Below, piece after piece: positions 18,123 to 24,991 of a stretch of DNA of 24,991 nt. The DNA comes from Acanthaster planci (Eukaryota > Echinodermata > Asteroidea > Valvatida > Acanthasteridae). A program made the translations under genes and the position numbers. Under the pieces are notes generated by a model. The model saw only the letters and a program-made list of their open reading frames with translations, had not been told where the DNA came from and ran no database searches. Within the stretch, counting starts at the first letter, position 1. Every line of letters begins with the position of its first letter. The stretch is taken from the NCBI RefSeq assembly GCF_001949145.1, contig NW_019091648.1:286961-311951 (forward strand), written 5' to 3'.

Positions 18123-18716
18123 GTGTGGAAGGGAGATTTAAATGTTTTTCTATATGACACATTTTGTTTTACAAGCTTCCTTAGTTTAGTCAGCAACTTG
18201 CCTCATACCCTGTATCACCCTATAGTTAGCACTGCTTATTAAGCCTCCTGCAGTTGACTGTTGACTGTTCAGACTGGTGCGTGCTACTGAAGAGTGAACA
18301 TTACCACTCACAGCTCTCTTCAGCCTTCCTACATTTGCACTTTTATGCTCTTGTCACCAGTCACAGCTGGGTTGGTGTCTGATTGATCACTCAAGTAATC
18401 CACTTGTGGCACTGTGTTGGATTGTTATTACTTTTTTTTTTTGGTTGTTTCTTTAGTCACATATGCAATTCATTTATTATTTTCCTTGGAGGACCACAAC
18501 AGAAAACTATTTTTTTCCTTTGTATGGTTGGTATCAGTACAGAGATGGATCTCAGTTAAAGTTCATTGGCCAACTGTCAAATTCTTTCTTTTTTTATCGT
18601 GTCCTGACCCTCAAAATAAATTGTGACCTTGTCCTCCTGAACCAGGTGTCTTCAGATCTCATTACTTTCCCAAAGTCTCATGTAATTAATTTAGCGATGT
18701 AAATTTCTAGCCTTCA
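18123..18716 (+). repeat. 3' LTR
   Basis: It is the direct copy of 11,933-12,506, clearly diverged. It carries a small duplication (GTTGACTGTTGACTG near 18,253), and an AATAAA at 18,615-18,620 in the position of a polyadenylation signal. It ends ..TCTAGCCTTCA. Confidence 0.88.
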
Positions 18717-19230
18717 TGTGCATTGAGGTTTGGTTCCCAGACACAAGTGTATTTTACGATCAATTTATGTATGGTACACATTTTCCTTTGTGTGGAAAGG
18801 TGCCCTGATAAATACACAGCGTGCTTAACACATGCAAGTTTGTACATGGACGTGTACATACCAATGCAAAAAAATCATTGTAACCACATAGCTGTATACT
18901 TTTTACCACTTTTTATAAGCTTTTGTGAAGAGAAAAAAATCAAATCAAATGTACATTTGCTGACTGCTTTTCTTGGCCACAAAAAATGGACACTTTTATT
19001 TAAGAAACTAGTACCTGTCCATTGGGCAATTTATCCGAAATTTTTACTGACCCAAACTGAGAGAAGAAATCTCTCCCAGGCAATCGGAAAACGGCGAACG
19101 TTGAGGCCTGTCATGGGACATTGTTTTTCCTCCTGCCACTATTCTTTGTTCATCTACTGCCAGTCATACTTTTCGAGTTAGAATGGATCCTCAGGCATCA
19201 TAGAGAAATCACCATTTTATTGTGTACTCT
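18717..19230. other. Right flank of the gypsy insertion, no gene recognised
   Basis: A 152-codon plus frame (18,723-19,181) runs through most of this stretch. It is cysteine- and phenylalanine-rich and has no motif I know. Since the composition looks like translated AT-rich non-coding DNA I do not call it a gene. Confidence 0.35.
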
Positions 19231-19234
19231 TTTA

Positions 19235-19320
19235 GAGGGGGGCAAGAAAAGGGGGTACGCTTTGTACGCTTGAGAAAATGATCACAAAAATGGATGACCC
19301 CTAAAAGAACAATGACAATG
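19235..19320 (+). repeat. Inner inverted repeat, right copy
   Basis: It is the partner of 11,575-11,655 in inverted orientation, preceded on both sides by a G-rich run (AAAAGGGGGTACG here). It stands just right of the gypsy insertion. Confidence 0.6.
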
Positions 19321-19442
19321 AGTATTAAAATAGGCAATGAAATGAGCAGATATATATTGTACTAATTAGTCTGTTTCTTCTCATTTGGAGATATAACTTC
19401 CAAGATTCAACCTAAATGCTATTCCCACACTCAAACATACTC

Positions 19443-19539
19443 TATGCTTGTCACCAGTGTGACGACAGCTTTGAACAAAAAATGTAATCTACACAAGCAC
19501 ATAAAAAATATCCACACTGAAGAGGAATCAGACATATGC
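19443..19539 (+). pseudogene. Single C2H2 zinc finger, split by a frameshift
   Basis: Reading from 19,443 gives YACHQCDDSFEQK, then a stop two codons later. Shifting by one base near 19,482 continues CNLHKHIKNIHTEEESD to a stop at 19,540. The two halves have the right order and spacing for a C2H2 finger (C-x2-C, about twelve residues, H-x4-H) that binds DNA or RNA as a zinc-stabilised fold. It seems to be the terminal finger of a gene whose earlier part is lost. It lies inside the Polinton-like element, so it may be cargo of that element or a captured host exon. Confidence 0.5.
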
Positions 19540-19540
19540 T

Positions 19541-19939
19541 AATGCCTTTTAATGGGCATGATGTCATCCAAGGCACTGAATCTCAATGTTGCACTGGTTT
19601 GTGCACAGAAAATTTCTGAATTTGCTATGGCAGATTTCATTTTCTTTGGCAATATATTGCTGTGTAAGTATATGGCAAAAATCTTGCAACAATCCTGTTC
19701 ACAGAAATATTCCCAGATATTAAATTTGAGGTTCACAATTTGACATGAAAACATGCAACCTGAACCATGTCTTCCTTGATTAACATCAAAGCAAAAGCGT
19801 CCTCACTTGTCCGGAAATGCTTGGTCAATTTTAATGTTTGAAAAAGTGCACAGTTCAGTTTACGTAACTCAAAAAAATGTCAAACTATCCTCATACGTAG
19901 AAAAAGAGTACAGAGATTCACAAAAAGTGATTCTAAGAA
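19541..19939. other. Spacer between zinc-finger relic and repeat array
   Basis: About 400 bases, AT-rich. Short frames on both strands without a signature. Confidence 0.4.
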
Positions 19940-21285
19940 AAATTCATTTCCTGGATCCTTTAAAGAGTGCTCCTTTAATGTCATGTGATTTGTCATCTGA
20001 CGATGTCATCATTGCACCAGGTCAATTTGGGTCTAAAATCTTTCCCTTTCTAGCCACACACAAAGTTTCAACCCAAACGGTCAAGCACTTCATGAGATAT
20101 AGCACTTTAAGAGTGCCCCTTTAATGTCACATGATTTGCCACCCGATGACATCATTATGACAAACTTGTACAGCAACCTTTCTAGCTTGTGGCCTGAGTG
20201 TGTGCCCCTAACACGAACAAGGATAACAGTGCAAAAGCAGTCTTCCTATTGAAAAACATGTACAAAACCTATATATATGAGGGACAAATAAAATATTCAA
20301 AATTCAAAAATAAATCATGTGATGACATCATCACGAAGAGTTTCTTCTACAGTAGGGCCTACCTGACATGATTATCTAAAGGTTTGCCAAGTCTGAATTC
20401 AATCAGATGTATAAATCTATTAAAATAGAGGTCAAGGGCTTTTTTGCACTCTCTTTTTAACTTCGATCGACCGATCAACTGCATGAACCTTAACGAAAGC
20501 GTAACATCATGTCCGTTTCTCTCAAGCTACCTGCAAGGTTTCAACCAAATGGCACATGTACTTCAGAAAATATTGGGCTTTAAGGAGTGCACCTTTAATG
20601 TCACTACATGGCTTGGCTCCTGATAACGTCATCATTATTCAATATACGTCTGTAACACTTCCCTTTCAAGTTATATGCAGAGTTTCAAACCGATGGGACA
20701 TGTACTCCAGGAGATATAGGGCTGTAAACATTCATATTGCATGACTTGTCTCCTGCTGACATCATTATCAAATGAGGTCTTTTTTCCTTTTTCAACACTT
20801 TCCTTTTTAATTATGTGCAGTTTGGAACAGGTACGTCAGGAAATACAGGGCTTTGATGGGTGCACCTTTAATGTCACTTGACTTGTCACATGGTGATGTA
20901 ATCATCATATCAGGGCAGTACTCGTCTAAAGTACTCCGATTCTAAGATATCTGCAACGTTTGAACCCAATCACACATGTACTTTAATGAGATACAGTGCT
21001 TTGAAGAGTGCACCTTTAATGTCATATGACATACCGTAATAATCTGATGACATCATCATCAGTGTCAATTTTCATCTGTAACACTTCACTATCTAAATAC
21101 CTGCCAAGTTTCAACCCGATCGGACACGCGCTTCAGGAGATATAGCACTTTAAAGGATACACCTTTAATGTCACGTGACCCGTCTGCTGATTTAATTGTT
21201 ATCACATGAGGTCAATCTCCGTTTATAAACCTTCCCTTCCTAACTGTCTGCAAGGTTTCGACCCAATCAGACATGTACAATACAA
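19940..21285. repeat. Diverged tandem array, unit about 147 bp
   Basis: The anchor CCTTTAATGTCA recurs at 19,972, 20,118, 20,592, 20,865, 21,013 and 21,162, with a decayed copy near 20,728. Adjacent spacings are 146, 136-137, 148 and 149, and the 474-base gap fits three units with degraded anchors. Each unit has the same order: CACTTTAAAGAGTGCACC, AATGTCAC(G/A)TGA, a palindromic GATGACATCATCAT block, ..TGAGGTCAAT.., CTTCCCTTTCTA, then GTTTCAACCCAATCGGACATGTACTTCAGGAGATATAG. Units differ widely, so the array is old. Open frames within it are by-products of the period being a multiple of three. Confidence 0.8.
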
Positions 21286-21689
21286 AAGACAATACAAAAC
21301 ATTATTGTTCAGATTAGAGATTGCAAACATTTTTCCTGTTGGCATCCCATACAATGCAATCTGCTCTGAGCATCATGTGCTTGGTAATTTTCCGACTGCT
21401 AAGTATATGCCCTATGCACTGTGCGCTGCCTATGTTACAGGCAGATATTATGTGTCCACACACACAAACAGTAGCCGATGCACACTATGTGAATGGGATT
21501 TGAGTTTGCAAATATTGTTACGGTTTTTGTCCTCTCATGTTTCATCTGTGTGAAGAAGTTCACCACTTGTGCACTTCGTGCAGTTGACTCCAATGTTTGA
21601 GCTATCATCCTCATGCACAATTCACACTTGCATCTAATACGGTTGATTTTTTCCCGAATTTTCAAGAATAAATAACTTTTTACTGTAAC
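21286..21689. other. Sequence between the array and right inverted repeat
   Basis: A plus frame (21,206-21,553) spans this stretch, but it begins inside the tandem array and I see no domain. A CA-rich run lies near 21,456. Confidence 0.35.
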
Positions 21690-22211
21690 TTCCTTGTAAC
21701 AGGACGTAAAACACTAGTTCAAACGATTGAGAAATTCAGCCAGGGCCATCCGGGCTACTTCCTATATTGATCAGATCATCCCCGTAACCATAGTGAGATG
21801 AATGCCATGCTGTTAGCATGTGCTCGTCCTATCTTGTTTAGTGTCCACGGATTAAATCAGACTGAAGCTCACTCCGAAGTACACACTAGTCACCACACAG
21901 CTCCACGTGCAGCCCTAAGTTTGTTTGAAAGATTAACCCCCATTACCTGGTGTCGTGCACAGTCCTTTGTCCTAAAGGTTATCCTTATTACCCAGTGTCG
22001 CATAGAGCCCATTGTCCACCTAAGTTTATTATTAAATTGCATCATGTTGTGCAATTTTTCTCACAGGAAGAGTCAAACTGCGCCATAGTTTTTTACATTT
22101 TTATTCATCCCTTACAAAAGGATAATCTGTGCCAACATGCTTACCCATTCCTCATTGCTTTTTATTTCCAAAAAGGTCAGCAAAGTGTGCTGGATAGTAC
22201 CACCCACTACA
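21690..22211 (-). repeat. Right long inverted repeat with three subterminal repeats
   Basis: It is the reverse complement partner of 9,911-10,535. The subterminal motif appears inverted at 22,069-22,084, 22,116-22,133 and 22,172-22,193. The outer end is ..CCCACTACA at 22,211. Confidence 0.75.
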
Positions 22212-22477
22212 GACCTAATGTTCCCAACATCGACCCAGTTGGTTGTGGACAGAAAATGCCTCTCTTTTTTTATTTTCAGAGGCCAAATTCATTGTATACT
22301 TGTTTCTGGGTGGCCGATCTACCTCCCAACTCCCTAGATGTCACAAAACTTGAAGCCTTTTCTGTACCTCTTTAAGCCCTCCACAGGTTGCATATAGCAG
22401 TAGGTAGGGCAGCTTGTTCATTTATCCCAAAAAGGCAACAAAAAATGGCATATCTTACCAAGACATACACTGAACAC

Positions 22478-22580
22478 CTTGCTTGCATCAGTACAAGTCG
22501 TAGTTACTGGTACCAGATCTTTAAATGTTATTGTCTCATCAGCTGCAGTGAGATGAGCAATTTCTCTGTCAGTGAAATAA
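22478..22580 (-). other. Possible coding exon, weak
   Basis: On the minus strand a pyrimidine-containing TTATTTCACTGACAG resembles a splice acceptor. The open sequence after it reads EIAHLTAADETITF and DLVPVTTTCTDAS, up to AAG|GTGTTC, a poor donor. The peptide looks more protein-like than its surroundings. I recognise no family and know of no other exon nearby. Confidence 0.25.
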
Positions 22581-23199
22581 GAGCATAAAACCCTGACATT
22601 TGTTAGAATCAGCTGTAAACTCTCTCTTGGAGCAGAATATACCTCCATTCAATTCATACCCATTCCTACATCAGCAGGTGTGAAATGCAGTGTAAATTTA
22701 TAGTATAAAAACTTGTTCAATCAGTTAAAATGCGTTCTCAAAAGTTATTTCATCTTCACAATACAGCAGTGATCGAGCTAAAAACTTCATGAATTATAGT
22801 TGGCGCACTCTGACCAGATTCAGAGTAGTTTTAAACTGCTAATTAGACATTGGTGGGTTATGTAGCATGGCCCTTTACTTTAGTGACAATGATACATTTC
22901 TAAGAGTAAGTTTCTGTATGTGTTTATTTTTGTCAGAAGCCTTGGGATGAGGTTGATTAAGAACTGAAACCAACGAGCAATTTCAACATGCTTCATTTCA
23001 AATTTGTTTCTTTGGCATAAGATGCTTTGTGAGTCATATTAATTTACAAGTAGCACATTTTTCTAGGAAAGAATAAAAAAAGAACAAAATGTGGATAAGG
23101 AAACAAATATTAATTCGCTATCATAGTGAAATACCTCAGTTAATTTGTGCCTTTATCTTTTCATTTGGAATGGTCAGAATTACAGATAGTAAAACAAAA
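22581..23199. other. AT-rich sequence, nothing recognised
   Basis: No open frame with a signature, no RNA gene and no repeat that I can see. Confidence 0.4.
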
Positions 23200-23207
23200 A
23201 ATAGAAC

Positions 23208-23393
23208 AAAGTGTTTTTGAGACCATCACAAGACAAGACACAAGACCGTGCACAAGTAACAGGGTGAACAATGACAAAGGAATGTTTCTGTTGCAGTTTA
23301 TTTGAATAACTTGTGGCTTGAATTCAGACTGGAGGTCTTGTGTTAGTCTTGTGCGGTCTTGTGAAGGTCTTAAGTGGTCTCGACTACAACACC
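23208..23393. mobile_element. Short hAT-like MITE
   Basis: Both ends carry inverted GAGACCA and ACAAGAC blocks (left GTGTTTTTGAGACCATCAC; right, read inward, GGTGTTGTAGTCGAGACCA). Several CACAAGAC / GTCTTGTG words pair across the middle. The flanks AATAGAAC (23,200-23,207) and AGTAGAAC (23,394-23,401) agree at seven of eight bases, as an 8-bp hAT target duplication would. It has no coding capacity. Confidence 0.6.
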
Positions 23394-23401
23394 AGTAGAA
23401 C

Positions 23402-24991
23402 ATACACTCTCAATCACAGGGAAAACTCCCTGCACTGATTTAAACTGAATTAAATTTGAGACAACCCTTCAAAGATCATGATAAAAGGAATTTTTCAAAT
23501 TAAGATAGTCATGGAGCAGGCATACCATTAATGAAAATTTACACAAACAGGAAGCTAAATTTTCCGACCACTAGCCCTACCTGAAGGTGTGTGGAGGGCC
23601 ATAAGTGATCTGCAGATCAACCTTGCCAGTGCATTTAATACTGGCAGTCAGGAATGTCCTGTGTACCATGGATTTTTGCAAAACAAATTACATGATCTGT
23701 ACTTTGAGTGTTAAAATGAATAGCATTTTAAACATTTTTCTTAAAGCAGTGAACTAAAAAAAATGAAATAAGTCGGGGTAATGGTACACAAAGCAAATAA
23801 ACCCCAAAATAAGCCAATTAAAGCAACTGCAGTACATACATGTACATGCAAATCATGCACACTACTTTTAACCATGAGACAGAGGTGCCACTACTGTCCT
23901 AATGCTACTTTGCTAAATGCACGCTGACATGTTATGTTCAACCTGATTGCATTTAATTTCATGTTCAAATTGCTACTGTTGTCTAGTCTGTGTATGTACC
24001 TTCCAATCATTCCTAATGTGTATTTGATCAAATAAAAACCACAAAGACCTTGTGTATTATTTTAATCTTAATTATTAAATGAAAAATGGTAAGAAGTTGT
24101 TCTCGTTCCCTTTTGTTGGTATTCTTTTGAAGAATAGTAAACAATGCAACCCTTTTTCATTTCAAAAACTATAAATGATAAAACTTTTGTTACACTGCTT
24201 TTTTTGTTTTTAAATACAACAAATAAAATAGGTTCATGTGTGTTTCAGAGTGAGTCTAACTTGATCAGGTGATACTAATTTCATGACACCACAGAAGTTT
24301 TGCTGCAGTAACCTCTTATTTGAGCAAAATAACCTCTTTTGTGTGAAATTTATGCTTTTGATGTGTTCTTTAGTTCTTCAATTATGTTGGCCTGAGAAGA
24401 GTACACTTTTAAGGTAATGTCAGGTTGCATGACTGCCTCAACACAATGTATAGACAAATGTGATGAGGCACCATTCTGAGGGGCCAAATTTACACTCACC
24501 CAGCTGTCTCAACCTGAACACATGCACTGTGACAACTGACTACTGCTTATCGGCCAAGGAAGAATCCCATGTGCACACACCGCTTGCGTGTGAACAGGAT
24601 GGCCCTATAGTAATGACTTCAAATTGTTGTCACTGGATTTGTCTATAGCTGTGATATATCCCTGCATACAACACTATACTTTACAGCATAAAAACACCAG
24701 GTTGCCCCACTATTGCACCAATATGCCAAACCAACTAACTTGCATCTCAAAATGGCTGCTTTGCCAACTTCTTTAAGGTTTTGTATTTGTTACATTATTC
24801 CCACTTCAGAAGGAATGTGTCCTCACATCTTCTTTTCTTGTCAAAACCTTGAACCGTTTGCCATGACTGAATTTTTTTAATTTAACAGTTACAAAAGCCT
24901 TAAGCGAACATTTTAACATTAGTAACAATACAATTTTGCTCCTAACCACTTCCTGCTGGGGACTCCGAGATCGGAGACGTATGGTTTATAT
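23402..24991. other. AT-rich right end of window, no gene recognised
   Basis: The region contains several ACATGTAC-type words, an octamer ATGCAAAT at 23,846-23,853, and A/T runs. A 62-codon plus frame at 24,460 has no signature. Exons of an unseen gene cannot be excluded. Confidence 0.4.

Larger units (their letters stand above)
11933..18716 (+). mobile_element. Ty3/gypsy LTR retrotransposon, full length but inactive
   Basis: Direct LTRs (11,933-12,506 and 18,123-18,716) enclose a primer-binding-site candidate, gag, protease, RT, RNase H, integrase, a C-terminal GPY/F-type module and a purine-rich tract, in the gypsy order with integrase last. The flanking TGTG (11,929-11,932) and TGTG (18,717-18,720) could be a 4-bp target duplication, though the left copy lies in a TG-rich run. 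The coding region needs more than ten frame changes or stop read-throughs, and key catalytic residues are altered. No envelope-like gene lies between pol and the 3' LTR. It is inserted inside the Polinton-like pair of inverted repeats. Confidence 0.9.
9911..22211. mobile_element. Polinton/Maverick-like element with long inverted ends, gutted and carrying a gypsy insertion
   Basis: Long inverted repeats face each other at 9,911-10,535 and 21,690-22,211. Their outer ends read AGTAGTGGAGG and, inward from the right, TGTAGTGGGTGG. Polintons are known for TIRs of hundreds of bases, AG..CT-type ends and 6-bp target duplications. The flanks TACCTC (9,905-9,910) and GACCTA (22,212-22,217) share the central ACCT. 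Removing the 6.8-kb gypsy element leaves about 5.5 kb, far less than a full Polinton, and I see no DNA polymerase B, integrase, ATPase or capsid gene. The call rests on the ends; a different TIR element, or two unrelated inverted copies of one repeat, remain possible. Confidence 0.5.

Noticed and set aside
18723-19181. 152-codon plus-strand frame right of the gypsy element
   Set aside because: No motif, composition of translated AT-rich DNA, no promoter or homologous copy in the window.
19807-20124. 105-codon plus-strand frame with a repeated-looking protein
   Set aside because: It runs through the 147-bp repeat array; the open frame follows from the repeat period being a multiple of three.
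19940-21285. CRISPR-like array
   Set aside because: Repeats are long, diverged and contiguous with no unique spacers of even length, and the DNA is animal.
21950-22375. 141-codon plus-strand frame similar to a minus-strand frame at 10,097-10,321
   Set aside because: The similarity comes from the inverted DNA repeat. The two readings lie in different relative frames in places and continue through subterminal repeats, so no gene is implied.
23846-23853. POU octamer ATGCAAAT as a regulatory site
   Set aside because: A single 8-base match in AT-rich DNA without a neighbouring gene is expected by chance.

Overview
The window looks like animal nuclear DNA and is almost entirely made of decayed mobile elements. 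It has no operons, no Shine-Dalgarno-led genes, long AT-rich non-coding stretches, a spliced-looking first exon, a TATA-less promoter, and DIRS, Ty3/gypsy and Polinton-like transposons. The frequent ACATGTAC-type words and this element mix fit a marine invertebrate deuterostome such as amphioxus. That is an impression from composition, not a proof of species.

Layout. (1) 1-1,040: first exon of a host-type gene on the minus strand (75 codons, donor at 624), with a promoter carrying CRE, CCAAT and YY1 sites behind it and the start of intron 1 to its left. (2) 1,390-3,560: a gag-region fragment of a DIRS-like retrotransposon (minus) and an unidentified stretch holding a 68-bp tandem duplication. 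(3) 3,972-9,780: a structurally near-complete but mutated DIRS-like retrotransposon (minus) with inverted terminal repeats, an internal complementary region, gag-like, RT, RNase H and tyrosine recombinase segments. A small palindromic-ended MITE sits between gag and RT. (4) 9,911-22,211: a pair of long inverted repeats with subterminal repeats and AG/TG-type termini, read here as a gutted Polinton/Maverick-like element. (5) 11,933-18,716, inside that pair: a complete-length but dead Ty3/gypsy LTR retrotransposon (plus strand; LTR, PBS, gag, PR, RT, RH, IN, PPT, LTR). (6) 19,940-21,285, also inside: an array of about 147-bp repeats. (7) 22,212-24,991: AT-rich DNA with a 186-bp hAT-like MITE and no convincing gene.

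Inferred order of events: DIRS and the Polinton-like element arrived side by side, the gypsy element inserted into the latter, and MITEs inserted later. All large elements are inactivated by frameshifts and stops. In the gypsy element several of the damaging changes look like CpG decay, consistent with past DNA methylation. Nothing here is a clear new functional system. The most informative items are the well-preserved DIRS end architecture, the Polinton-like inverted repeats, and an unidentified minus-strand protein relic at 11,191-11,505.
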